Assembly: GCF_018141525.1 (NCBI RefSeq)
Contig: NZ_CP064655.1
Coordinates: 2,388,501-2,452,500 of the forward strand
Source of the DNA: Miltoncostaea marina
GTDB lineage: Bacteria > Actinomycetota > Thermoleophilia > Miltoncostaeales > Miltoncostaeaceae
Reading direction: 5' to 3'
Length of the DNA: 64,000 nucleotides
Numbering within the stretch: the first letter of the stretch is position 1; every line of letters begins with the position of its first letter. The notes beneath the pieces are model-generated. The model worked only from the letters and a program-made list of their open reading frames with translations, had not been told where the DNA came from and searched no databases. Positions 52,180-59,976 of this stretch are shown here, piece by piece. The position numbers and the translations under genes were made by a program.

Positions 52180-53150
52180 CGCGCGGGGGCCGGGGCGGCC
52201 GGGCGCGCCTCGCGCGCGACCGCCCCGGCGCCGCCCTGGCCGTAGGCCTCGGCGAAGCCCTCGCGCCAGGTCGGGTGGCGCAGCGTCCATCCCAGCTCGC
52301 GCTTGGCCTTCGCGTTCGACGCGCCGCGCACCTGGGTGCTCAGGTTGACGACGAACTCGCCGGCCAGCACCCGGGCCAGCCAGCGCGGCACACGGCGCGG
52401 CGGCGGCGCGCCGAGCACCTCGGCGAGCGCCGGCAGCCACTCGCGCACGGGGGCCGGGTCGTCGTCAACGACGTTGTAGACGCCCGGCATGCCGTGCTCG
52501 AGCGCCAGCACGGTCGCGGCGGCGCCGTCGTCGAGGTGGATCCACGAGACGATGCCGCCGCCGTCGCCGACGATCGGGAACCAGCGCCGGCGCACGGGCT
52601 CCACGAGCCCGTCGTCGCCCGCCCCGTAGAACGTCCCGTAGCGCAGCACGATGCCGCCGGCGCCGAGCACGGACGCCTCGAGGTGGCGCATCGCGGCAGC
52701 CGACTCGCGCGCCGGGCGCGGCGGGTCGGTGTCGAGCGGGTCGTCCTCCGTCTTCACCGGCCCGCCCACCCGCGCGTACATCGTGGTGTTGCCCTGGGCC
52801 ACGAAGCGGCGCACGCCGGCCTCCCGCGCGGCCGCCAGCAGCGCGTCGGTGCCCGCCGTGCGCAGCAGGTTGGTCCGCGCGAACACGCGGTCCACGTTGC
52901 GCAGGCTGCGCAGCCCGGTCAGCGCCGTCGCCTGGTGGACGACCGCGTCGGGCTCGGCCGCGAGCACGACCTCGCGCACCGCGCGGGCGTCGAGCGCGTC
53001 GAGCTGCGCCGGACGGGCGCCCATCGCGCGCACCCGCTCGGCGCCGCCGGGCGAGTGGTACGTGCCCGTCACCTCGTGGCCGCGGTCGATCAGCTGCCGG
53101 ACCAGCGGCGCGCCGATGGCGCCGGTGGCCCCGATCACGAGAACCCGCAT
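52176..53150 (-). CDS. NAD-dependent epimerase/dehydratase (extended SDR)
   Basis: 324-residue extended short-chain dehydrogenase. The NAD motif MRVLVIGATGAIGAPLV (GxxGxxG) begins the protein; VVHQATALTGLRSLRNVD, a degenerate active-site region around GNTTMYARVGGP and LRYGTFYGAGDD follow, as in atypical SDRs. ATG at 53150 has GAGGAG upstream. It is divergent from the ECF sigma gene, and the gap contains a candidate ECF41 promoter pointing to it. Epimerases are one of the three known partner classes of ECF41 sigma factors, so it is the probable target gene. Confidence 0.88.
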   Translation of the reverse strand: MRVLVIGATGAIGAPLVRQLIDRGHEVTGTYHSPGGAERVRAMGARPAQLDALDARAVREVVLAAEPDAVVHQATALTGLRSLRNVDRVFARTNLLRTAGTDALLAAAREAGVRRFVAQGNTTMYARVGGPVKTEDDPLDTDPPRPARESAAAMRHLEASVLGAGGIVLRYGTFYGAGDDGLVEPVRRRWFPIVGDGGGIVSWIHLDDGAAATVLALEHGMPGVYNVVDDDPAPVREWLPALAEVLGAPPPRRVPRWLARVLAGEFVVNLSTQVRGASNAKAKRELGWTLRHPTWREGFAEAYGQGGAGAVAREARPAAPAPAR

Positions 53151-53189
53151 CCCGCTCCTCCTCGTTCCGTCGTGTGGTCGTTCGGTGGT

Positions 53190-53218
53190 ATGACCCGCGG
53201 CGGGAGGTGGATGTGACA
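53190..53218 (-). promoter_or_regulatory. Candidate ECF41-type promoter of the epimerase gene
   Basis: On the minus strand TGTCACA (53218-53212), 16 nt, then GGTC (53195-53192). The ECF41 consensus as I recall it is TGTCACA with a CGTC-type -10. The -35 overlaps the first base of the sigma gene's own ATG. Predicted transcription start is about 35 nt before the epimerase ATG. Confidence 0.5.
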
Positions 53219-54090
53219 TGGACGAGCGCGACCGGCTCGCGGGGCGGTTCGAGCAGCGGCGCGGCCGCCTGCGGGCGGTGGCCTACCGCATGCTCGGATC
53301 GCTGAACGAGGCCGACGACGCCGTGCAGGAGGCCTGGCTGCGGCTCGACCGTGGCCGCGCGGACGAGATCGAGGACCTCGACGCCTGGCTCACGACGGTG
53401 GTCGGCCGGATCTCCCTCAACATGCTGCGGGCCCGCGCGAGCCGGCGGGAGCAGCCGCTCGGCGTACGGATGGCCGACCCCGTCGTGGACCCGGTGGACG
53501 GGACCGACCCCGAGCACGAGGCGCTCGTCGCCGGCGCCGTCGGGCTGGCGATGCACGTCGTGCTCGACCAACTGGGCCCGGCCGAGCGCCTCGCCTACGT
53601 CCTCCACGACATGTTCGCCGTGCCGTTCGACGACGTCGCGACGGTGCTCGACCGCTCGCCCGACGCGGCCCGCCAGCTCGCGAGCCGGGCGCGCCGGCGG
53701 GTGCGCGAGGCCACCCCGGTCGCCGACGCGGACGCGGGCGCCGGCTGGGAGGTGGTCGACGCGTTCATCGCCGCCGCCCGTGAGGGCGACCTGGAGGGGC
53801 TCGTGGCCGTCCTCGACCCGGACGTCGTGCTGCGGGCCGACCTCGGGCCGCTCAAGCCCACGCGCATCATGCGCGGCGCGCAGGCGGTCGCGAAGGGCGC
53901 GCGGAGCTTCCAGCGCCCCGGCCTCGTCGTGCGCCCGGCGCTCGTCAACGGCGCCCCGGGCGCGGTGTCGACGCTCCACGGCGAGCCGTTCTCGGCGGGC
54001 TCGGTGGTCATCCGGGGCGGTCGCATCGTCGCGATCGACCTGCTCGCCGACCCGGAACGCCTGCGGGCGCTCGGCCCGTTCCCCGTCTGA
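53218..54090 (+). CDS. ECF41-like RNA polymerase sigma factor with C-terminal SnoaL-like domain
   Basis: 290-residue extracytoplasmic-function sigma factor. Region 2 is AVAYRMLGSLNEADDAVQEAWLR; region 4 is LGPAERLAYVLHDMFAVPFD followed by DAARQLASRARRRVRE. A SnoaL/NTF2-like domain (about 175-285) replaces an anti-sigma factor and ends in LADPERLRAL, near the NPDKL-like motif of ECF41. Such sigma factors are self-regulated by this domain and usually pair with a carboxymuconolactone decarboxylase, oxidoreductase or epimerase gene; here the divergent neighbour is an epimerase. ATG at 53218 has GGGAGG upstream. Confidence 0.9.
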   Translation: MDERDRLAGRFEQRRGRLRAVAYRMLGSLNEADDAVQEAWLRLDRGRADEIEDLDAWLTTVVGRISLNMLRARASRREQPLGVRMADPVVDPVDGTDPEHEALVAGAVGLAMHVVLDQLGPAERLAYVLHDMFAVPFDDVATVLDRSPDAARQLASRARRRVREATPVADADAGAGWEVVDAFIAAAREGDLEGLVAVLDPDVVLRADLGPLKPTRIMRGAQAVAKGARSFQRPGLVVRPALVNGAPGAVSTLHGEPFSAGSVVIRGGRIVAIDLLADPERLRALGPFPV

Positions 54091-54112
54091 GCGGCGGGGT
54101 ACGCTCGGCGGC

Positions 54113-54460
54113 GTGGAGCTCTGGCACCACCCCCGCTGCTCGAAGTCGCGTGCCGCGAAGGGGCTGCTCGAGGAGCGTGGCGTCCCGTTCGCCGAGCGCC
54201 GCCACCTGGAGCGGCCGCCCTCGCCGGCCGAGCTCGACGCCGTGCTGCGCGCGCTGGGCCGCGAGCCGTGGGAGCTCGCCCGCCTCGGGGAGCCGGTGGC
54301 CCGCGAGCTGGGCCTGCGCGACGCGCCGCGCGACCGCGCGCGGTGGATCGCGCTGATGACGGAGCACCCCGTGCTCATCGAGCGGCCGATCCTCGTCGCC
54401 GGCGACGGCCGGGCGGTGCTCGGCCGGCCACCCGAGGCGGTGCTCGCGCTGCTGGGCTGA
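54113..54460 (+). CDS. ArsC/Spx-family thioredoxin-fold protein
   Basis: 115-residue protein resembling glutaredoxin-dependent arsenate reductases: ELWHHPRCSKSRAAKGLLEE has the catalytic cysteine and CxxS-like surround, and HPVLIERPILVAGDGRAVLG is the typical C-terminal block. It could reduce arsenate or be one of the ArsC-like proteins of unknown substrate; no other arsenic genes are present. GTG at 54113 stands 7 nt after TACGCT with no ribosome-binding site, so it probably has its own leaderless transcript rather than depending on the sigma gene 22 bp upstream. Confidence 0.85.
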   Translation: MELWHHPRCSKSRAAKGLLEERGVPFAERRHLERPPSPAELDAVLRALGREPWELARLGEPVARELGLRDAPRDRARWIALMTEHPVLIERPILVAGDGRAVLGRPPEAVLALLG

Positions 54461-54538
54461 CGGTGGGCAGCGGTCGGCCCGATGCCCGCCGCCGTGTTGG
54501 CGAAGTGAACTCGGTACCACGGTCGCGCCATCGCCACC

Positions 54539-54772
54539 GTGGGGATGCACGAAGCGACGACGAAGCCGTCCCAGCCCGTCGAGCGCGCTGAGGACGGCGA
54601 GGAGATCGTGATCGCCCGCCGCGGCGAGCCGGTCGCACGGCTGGTGGCGATCCGGCGCGGCTCCGGGCTCGCGTCGGTCCGAGGCGCCATGCGTGATCGC
54701 ATCGCCGTCGCAGACGACTTCGACGAGCTCCCGGAGGACATCGCCCGGGCGTCCGGCGCAGGCTGCGACTGA
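54539..54772 (+). CDS. Phd/YefM-family antitoxin
   Basis: 77-residue antitoxin-like protein. VERAEDGEEIVIARRGEPVA and the tail VADDFDELPEDIARASG are characteristic of the Phd/YefM family, which neutralises a downstream PIN-type or Doc-type toxin. The N-terminus (VGMHEATTKPSQ) lines up with the usual T-V-G-x-H-E-A-K start, which suggests the original start codon was about nine bases upstream, where ATC (54530) now stands; GTG 54539 is the first usable codon. The partner toxin gene immediately downstream is broken, so this may be an orphan antitoxin. Confidence 0.7.
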   Translation: MGMHEATTKPSQPVERAEDGEEIVIARRGEPVARLVAIRRGSGLASVRGAMRDRIAVADDFDELPEDIARASGAGCD

Positions 54773-54993
54773 TCCTCGACACCACGCGGTGCCGTGGTGG
54801 GCGGCCGGCGACGAACGCGTCGGCGACGCCGCTGCGATGTGGATCGCGAGCGGGTCCAACACGGTGCTGCTGGGCGCGGCGGTCGCATGGCAGACCGGCA
54901 TCGAGCAGGCGCTCGGCCGGTTGACGGCCGACGGCGACGTGGTGGCCCTCCTCGTCGACGCCGGGGCGCAGCCGCTCCGGTGGCCGACTGCCC
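54763..54993 (+). pseudogene. Remnant of a VapC/PIN-domain toxin gene
   Basis: Directly overlapping the antitoxin stop, frame 1 reads LRLILDT and a different frame continues HAVPWWAAGDERVGDAAAMW and then VAWQTGIEQALGRLTADGDV and VALLVDAGAQPL, together a PIN-toxin N-terminus. A single missing base near 54782 breaks the frame. The conserved glutamate of the VWE-x-x-I motif is Gln (AWQTGI), and the C-terminal half with the acidic cluster is missing. A start codon is also not evident (CTG at 54763). The toxin is inactive. Confidence 0.6.
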
Positions 54994-55021
54994 GCGGCAC
55001 GCTCCGAGGCCGGCGGACCGC

Positions 55022-55280
55022 TCAGACGTCGGGCCAGGCCGCGTACAGGACCCGCGCCTGCTGCATGACGAGGTTGATGATCTCGTCGATGCTCATGGCC
55101 CCGCCGCCGTGGAGCTCCGCTGCTTCGTCGGGGCCGTGTGGCGCGTCCGGCGCAGGAGCCGCTTCACCGTGCGCCGGATGGCGGCCTGCGCGCTCTCGCG
55201 GCCCGTCCGGTCTTCGCGTCGAGCGTGTCTGCGCGAGGGGCAGATCGCCGCCAGCCGCTGATGCGTTCGTCTGTCGCCAT
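55022..55280 (-). pseudogene. Degenerate C-terminal fragment resembling a type I restriction HsdR subunit
   Basis: Minus-strand frames together give SAQAAIRRTVKRLLRR, then after a frame change MSIDEIINLVMQQARVLYAA ending WPDV and a stop at 55022. HsdR/DUF3387 proteins typically end in just this way (a basic RRxVKRxLRR segment, then a helix ending LVxxQAxxLxxxW). No start or upstream domains remain. The 25-codon ORF at 55022-55096 is probably not a gene in its own right. Region 54994-55315 holds nothing else I can support. Confidence 0.4.
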
Positions 55281-55315
55281 GCCGACTGCGTACCGACGGC
55301 CCCGCACGGACGCGC

Positions 55316-55939
55316 TCAGGGCAGCACGCGCACGTGCCCCTCGCCGAGGAAGTCGGCCGTCTGCCGGTTGTCCCAGAGCCGCAGCTCGGCCACCCGCGCG
55401 CCGGCGGGCACGACGAACGGGAGCGTCTCCGTGACGGTGCGGCCGCGGCGGATGCCGGTGCAGGTGCGGTTGCCGGGCACGACGTAGACGCGCCGGTGCG
55501 GCTCGTACTCGCGGCCGCGCCGGTCCACCAGGCGCGCGCCGCCCCCACCGCAGAACGGGTCGGCGACGGCGCCGGAGTGGTTGCGGAGGTCCACGACGGC
55601 CACCAGCAGGCGGCGCCCGGCGGGCGCCCGCAGCGGGGCGGCGAACGGGACCCGGATCGGCGCCGACGCCGCGATCCGGCGCACGGTGAACGTGATGGCC
55701 CCGTCGCGCCCCGGCGCGCCGACGCGCCGCGTCACGACCCGGGGGTCGCCGGTCGGCGCCGGGTCCGGCGCGGTCGTCGCCGGGGCGGCGGGGGCCGTCG
55801 TCGCAGGGGCGGTGGCGGCGCCGGCGTCCGGTACGGCGGCCTCCTCGCCGCCGCAGCCGGCCGCGGCCAGCGCGGCGATCACCGCGGCCGCGGCGGCGGC
55901 CGCCCCCGCGCGGGGACCCCCGCGTGCGCGCCGCTCCAT
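55316..55939 (-). CDS. Exported lipoprotein, DUF4352-like
   Basis: 207-residue lipoprotein. The signal has a long Ala-rich core ending in ALAAAGCGGEE (lipobox cysteine near residue 30). A P/A/T-rich spacer is followed by an Ig/telokin-like beta domain (about 85-207): GAITFTVRRIAASAPIRVPF, GRRLLVAVVDLRNHSGAVAD and LPFVVPAGARVAELRLWDN, a pattern seen in DUF4352 lipoproteins that measure change in a bound partner. Two cysteine-containing segments (DPFCGGGG and GNRTCTGI) may form a disulfide. ATG at 55939 follows a G-rich site. It lies next to a remnant zone and is divergent from the anchor-L-like gene. Role unknown. Confidence 0.75.
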   Translation of the reverse strand: MERRARGGPRAGAAAAAAAVIAALAAAGCGGEEAAVPDAGAATAPATTAPAAPATTAPDPAPTGDPRVVTRRVGAPGRDGAITFTVRRIAASAPIRVPFAAPLRAPAGRRLLVAVVDLRNHSGAVADPFCGGGGARLVDRRGREYEPHRRVYVVPGNRTCTGIRRGRTVTETLPFVVPAGARVAELRLWDNRQTADFLGEGHVRVLP

Positions 55940-56155
55940 CCACACCCCCCTCGCGTCGTGCTCGTGCTCGTGCGCTCGGCCCCGTGTCCGGGCCGCCCCG
56001 GCGGGCGCCGGGGGCACATGTTCCGTCACCGGGCGGGGCCACCGCCACCCGCCGGACGTCGAGATCGTCGGGCGATTCCAGCGGTTTCGCACCGGACCGC
56101 CCGTCTACGGCGGGGAGCAGCCGATGCCCGGACGATCCGAGACGAGGTGGAGCGC

Positions 56156-57613
56156 ATGATCGTTCGTCGTCGAACCCGAGGGCTCGCCGCGGCGGCCGCC
56201 GCGGCGCTCGCCCTGCCGGCGGCCGCCGCCGCGGCACCCCCGGCGCTGCAGATCACGGACGCCGGGCCCGGCGTCGCCGGCCTCTCGACCGCCGACGGGA
56301 TCGCCGGGGAACTGCTCGGGCCGGGCGTGGCGCTGGCCGCGCCGGCGACGATCAACGGCAGCGCGGACCCGGCCGCCTACGCCGCCGCGCTGCCGTCGTT
56401 CGGCCGCTTCGGGCAGGGCGCCGGCGACGTCGGCATCGAAACGGGCCTCGTGATCGGGGCCAACGCCCGGGCCGGCTCGTTCGCGGCCGCCTCCATCCAG
56501 GCCGGCATCGCGGCGGAGCGCGACGACGCCGAGCTGTTCGGCGTCGTCCACGACGCGGGCCTCTGCCAGACGCCGGACCCGGCGCAGTGCATCAACAACG
56601 CCACCAGCGTCGAGTTCTCGGTAGTGCCCACGGCGCGCTACCTCAAGTTCGAGTACGCGCTCGCCATCACCGAGGCGGGCACCTTCAACGCCGGCACGGG
56701 CGCCTGGAGCGGGGCCGTGCACGGCTACCCCGACGGCTTCGCGCTGTTCGTCGGCGGACGCCGGGTGGCGGACAACTGCGCCGTCGTGCCGCGCACGTCC
56801 ACCTACGTCACGATGCAGACGGCCGGCATCGTCGCGCAGGCGGCGACCGGCACCAACCGCGCGCTCGCGCAGGCCAACCTCGCGGCCCGCGTGGCCGACA
56901 CGGCCACCCCGCCGATCACGCCCGCGGGCGTCGCCTACGCGGCGCAGAACGGCCAGTGGGGGGTGCGGTTCCTCACCGTCCCCCTGACCTGCGTCGCCGA
57001 CGTGGAGGCGGCGCGCCTGGCCGGCACGCCGGCGGACATCAAGATCGTCGTCGCCGACGTCAACGACGGCGCCGTGCCGCCGGCCGTGTTCCTGAAGGGC
57101 GGCTCCGTGCGCTTGTCGGCCAACGACACGCCCTCCGACGTCGCCGACCCGGAGCCCGCGCCGCCCGCCCCGGCGCCGGCCGCCCCCGCCGCCCCGGCCC
57201 CCGCCCCCGCCCCCGCCCCCGCCCCCGCCGAGGGCGTCGCCACGCCGCTGGCCCCGCCGACCGTGCTGGCGCCGACGCGGCAGGACCCGGCAGAGGGCGC
57301 CGGGGTGCGCACGGTGCACCGCGTGCAGCTCGACGGGGTCGGCCGCTACACGTTCCTCTACGTCGACGCCGCGACCGGCGCCCGCATCGTGCAGCGCCCG
57401 GGCAGCCGCGTCGGCCGGCGGTGGCTCACGAAGCGCTACAGCGCGCCGGTGCTGGACAACCAGGCCCCCGGCCGGCGGATCGTGCTCGCCGGGCGCTTCG
57501 ACCGCAGGACCTCTCCGCGCGACGCGAGCCGGGTGCGGCTGCGCATCGTGCTCCGCTCGCCCGACGGGACGCTCTCGGAGGTGCGCATGCAGCCGGACGG
57601 CTCGCTGCGCTGA
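56156..57613 (+). CDS. Secreted choice-of-anchor-L-like protein
   Basis: 485-residue exported protein: an Arg-rich start, then an Ala-rich signal core (RGLAAAAAAALALPAAAAAA). The main domain (about 30-330) matches the bacterial family annotated choice-of-anchor L: GVAGLSTADGIAGELLGPGV, TGLVIGANARAG, then NNATSVEFSVVPTARYLKFE and YPDGFALFVGGRRVADNC. A Pro/Ala-repeat linker (57190-57235, PAPAPAPAPAPA) leads to a basic C-terminal domain of about 110 residues. Such proteins are extracellular with no known reaction. ATG at 56156 follows GGTGGAG. A GC hairpin terminates it. Confidence 0.75.
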   Translation: MIVRRRTRGLAAAAAAALALPAAAAAAPPALQITDAGPGVAGLSTADGIAGELLGPGVALAAPATINGSADPAAYAAALPSFGRFGQGAGDVGIETGLVIGANARAGSFAAASIQAGIAAERDDAELFGVVHDAGLCQTPDPAQCINNATSVEFSVVPTARYLKFEYALAITEAGTFNAGTGAWSGAVHGYPDGFALFVGGRRVADNCAVVPRTSTYVTMQTAGIVAQAATGTNRALAQANLAARVADTATPPITPAGVAYAAQNGQWGVRFLTVPLTCVADVEAARLAGTPADIKIVVADVNDGAVPPAVFLKGGSVRLSANDTPSDVADPEPAPPAPAPAAPAAPAPAPAPAPAPAEGVATPLAPPTVLAPTRQDPAEGAGVRTVHRVQLDGVGRYTFLYVDAATGARIVQRPGSRVGRRWLTKRYSAPVLDNQAPGRRIVLAGRFDRRTSPRDASRVRLRIVLRSPDGTLSEVRMQPDGSLR

Positions 57614-57624
57614 GGTCGCCACCC

Positions 57625-57649
57625 GGGCCCCGGCGCGAGCCGGGGGCCC
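57625..57649 (+). terminator. GC hairpin after the anchor-L-like gene
   Basis: GGGCCCCGGC-GCGA-GCCGGGGGCCC (one bulged G) begins 11 bp after the stop codon. No T-tract is present. It separates this gene from the convergent small membrane-protein gene. Confidence 0.55.
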
Positions 57650-57699
57650 CTGCGGGCCCGCGCCGCGGGCGACCATCCCCGCGGTCGCGGCGTCGGCGC

Positions 57700-57780
57700 T
57701 CAGGCGCGGCCCCGCAGCACGGTGAGGAGGCCGATCACCGCGAGCACGATGACGACGATCACCAGGATGGTCCAGAGCAT
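57700..57780 (-). CDS. 26-residue single-pass membrane protein
   Basis: Tiny ORF reading MLWTILVIVVIVLAVIGLL then TVLRGRA: one transmembrane helix with a basic C-terminal tail. It is supported by a near-perfect ribosome-binding site GGAGGGG 4 nt before the ATG (57785-57791 on the minus strand), unusual for chance in this GC-rich sequence. Similar one-helix proteins are often found in actinobacteria, with unknown roles in the membrane. It has no neighbours in the same orientation close enough to be translationally coupled. Confidence 0.7.
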   Translation of the reverse strand: MLWTILVIVVIVLAVIGLLTVLRGRA

Positions 57781-57893
57781 GGTCCCCTCCGCAGGGTCGG
57801 CGTGGCGTGCCCGTTCCTGCCCGCGTGCCCGGCGGCGAAACCCGGCGCGTGGGGGGCCGGGGCGACGCGTGCGGCCGCGGGGGGCCGCCGCGC

Positions 57894-58322
57894 CTAGCGC
57901 ATGCCGCGGATGAGCTGGCGCGCCAGCGCGTCCTGGGGCATCACGCGCTCCCCGGAGACGAGGAACGCCGCGGTGGCGCCCTGACCGGAGGGGACGAGCC
58001 GCACCCGGGCCGTGACCATGTGCGTGCGGCCGGTCGGGTCCGCCACCACGCTCCAGTCGACGTCGAGCTCCTCGCCGCGGCCGGCGGCCCCGCGCTCCAT
58101 GTCGCCGAGCCCGGGCGCCGCCGCGCGGCGTGCCTGGTCGAGGGCCGCCGACTCCGCCTGGCTGCCGGAGACGATCATTGCGGACAGGGCCCAGCCGCCC
58201 AGCACGACCGCCGCGATCGACACGACGACGATCAGCCAGCGCCGGCCCCGCCCCGGGCGCCCGGCATCCGTGGCCGCGGGCGCCCCCTCCGCCGCCCCGT
58301 CGCCCCCCTCCGGCCGGCTCAC
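57894..58322 (-). CDS. Single-pass membrane protein of unknown function
   Basis: 142-residue protein with an N-terminal cytoplasmic Gly/Ala-rich region, one transmembrane helix at about 29-50 (RWLIVVVSIAAVVLGGWALS) and an outer domain of about 90 residues (LDVDWSVVADPTGRTHMVTA, ATAAFLVSGERVMPQDALAR). GTG at 58322. It lies 34 bp downstream of guaA on the same strand and may be co-transcribed. No family recognised. Confidence 0.65.
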   Translation of the reverse strand: MSRPEGGDGAAEGAPAATDAGRPGRGRRWLIVVVSIAAVVLGGWALSAMIVSGSQAESAALDQARRAAAPGLGDMERGAAGRGEELDVDWSVVADPTGRTHMVTARVRLVPSGQGATAAFLVSGERVMPQDALARQLIRGMR

Positions 58323-58356
58323 CGGCGGCGGGCCGCCACGGCCCCGCGCCCGCCGA

Positions 58357-59934
58357 TCACTCCCACTCGATCGTCCCCGGCGGCTTGCTCGTGAGGTCGA
58401 GGGCCACCCGGTTGACCCCGGGGACCTCGTTGATGATGCGGTTGGAGATGCGCTCGAGCAGGTCGTAGGGCAGGCGCGCCCAGTCGGCGGTCATCGCGTC
58501 GTCGCTCGTCACGGCGCGGATCACGATCGGGTAGGCGTAGGTGCGCTCGTCGCCCTGCACGCCGACGCTCTTCACCGCCGGCAGCACGGCGAAGCTCTGC
58601 CACAGCTCGCGGTAGAGGCCCGCGCGGCGGATCTCCTCCTGGAGCACGAAGTCGGCCCGGCGGAGGATCTCGAGCCGCTCCGCGGTGACCTCGCCGATGA
58701 TCCGGATCGCGAGGCCCGGGCCGGGGAACGGCTGGCGCCACACCATGCTCTCGGGCAGACCCAGCTCCTCGCCGACCACCCGCACCTCGTCCTTGAACAG
58801 CTGGCGCAGCGGCTCCACGAGCTCCACGACCATGTCCTCGGGCAGGCCGCCCACGTTGTGGTGGCTCTTGATCTTCGCCGCGTCGCGGCTGCCCGACTCG
58901 ATGACGTCGGAGTAGAGCGTGCCCTGCACGAGGAAGCGGGCGTCGGAGAGCTTCTCCGCCTCGCGCTCGAAGATGCGGATGAACTCGCGCCCGATGGTCT
59001 TGCGCTTCTGCTCGGGGTCGGTCACGCCCGCCAGCGCGCGCAGGAAGTGCTCCTGCGCCTGCACGTGCACGAGGGGCACGCCGAAGTGCCGGCCGAACGC
59101 GCTCTCCACCTGCTCGCCCTCGTCCAGCCGCAGCAGGCCGTGGTCGACGAAGACGCAGGTGAGCCGGTCTCCGACGGCGCGGTGGACGATGAGCGCGGCG
59201 ACGGCCGAGTCGACGCCGCCGGACAGGCCGCAGATCACGCGCGAGTCGCCCACCTGCGCGCGCACGCGCTCGACCTGCTCCTCGATGACGTGGGTCGCGG
59301 TCCAGGTGGGTGAGCAGTCGCACGCCTCGAACAGGAACCACTTGAGCAGGTCGGTGCCGAACGGCGTGTGCACGACCTCGGGGTGGAACTGCACCCCGTA
59401 CATGCGCCGCTCGGGGCTCTCCATGGCCGCCACCGGGGCGCCCTCGGTCTCGGCGCTGATGGCGAAGCCGGCCGGCGGCCGGGCGACGCCGTCGCGGTGG
59501 CTCATCCAGCAGACCTCGGCCGGCAGGGCGTGGAACATGCCCTCGCGCGAGCGCACGGTGAGCGACGTCTTGCCGAACTCGCCGGCGCCGGTGCGGGCGA
59601 CCTCGCCGCCGAGCGTCAGCGCCATGGCCTGCATGCCGTAGCAGATGCCGAGCACGGGGACGCCCAGCTCCAGGAAGCGCGGGTTGAGCGCGGGCGCGCC
59701 GGGCTCGTAGACCGAAGCCGGCCCGCCCGAGAGCACGAGCCCGGCCGGCCGGAGGGCGGCCACCTCGTCGGGCGAGGCGTCGTGCGGCACCACCGCCGAG
59801 AACACCCGGCACTCGCGGATGCGGCGCGCGATGAGCTGGCTGTACTGGGCCCCGAAGTCGATGACCAGCACGCCGCCGGGGGCGGCGGCCGCGAGGGCCG
59901 GGTCGAGGGCGGGTGCGTGGACCGACGTCGTCAA
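58357..59934 (-). CDS. guaA: GMP synthase (glutamine-hydrolysing)
   Basis: 525-residue enzyme converting XMP to GMP. The class I glutaminase domain has [20 protein letters not shown], the nucleophile in [12 protein letters not shown] and [13 protein letters not shown]. The ATP-pyrophosphatase domain has [20 protein letters not shown]. The dimerisation domain ends [11 protein letters not shown], as usual for GuaA. The start is TTG at 59934, set by alignment of the N-terminus and by TACACT-N8 just upstream, suggesting a leaderless transcript. Confidence 0.97.
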   Translation of the reverse strand: MTTSVHAPALDPALAAAAPGGVLVIDFGAQYSQLIARRIRECRVFSAVVPHDASPDEVAALRPAGLVLSGGPASVYEPGAPALNPRFLELGVPVLGICYGMQAMALTLGGEVARTGAGEFGKTSLTVRSREGMFHALPAEVCWMSHRDGVARPPAGFAISAETEGAPVAAMESPERRMYGVQFHPEVVHTPFGTDLLKWFLFEACDCSPTWTATHVIEEQVERVRAQVGDSRVICGLSGGVDSAVAALIVHRAVGDRLTCVFVDHGLLRLDEGEQVESAFGRHFGVPLVHVQAQEHFLRALAGVTDPEQKRKTIGREFIRIFEREAEKLSDARFLVQGTLYSDVIESGSRDAAKIKSHHNVGGLPEDMVVELVEPLRQLFKDEVRVVGEELGLPESMVWRQPFPGPGLAIRIIGEVTAERLEILRRADFVLQEEIRRAGLYRELWQSFAVLPAVKSVGVQGDERTYAYPIVIRAVTSDDAMTADWARLPYDLLERISNRIINEVPGVNRVALDLTSKPPGTIEWE

Positions 59935-59976
59935 GGGCAGGGAGTGTACCGTCGCGGCGCCAGCCGGCGCCGGGCC

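Noticed and set aside
55022-55096. 24-residue ORF MSIDEIINLVMQQARVL as a small gene
   Set aside because: No good ribosome-binding site, and the sequence fits the terminal helix of an HsdR-like protein better, so it is treated as a remnant.
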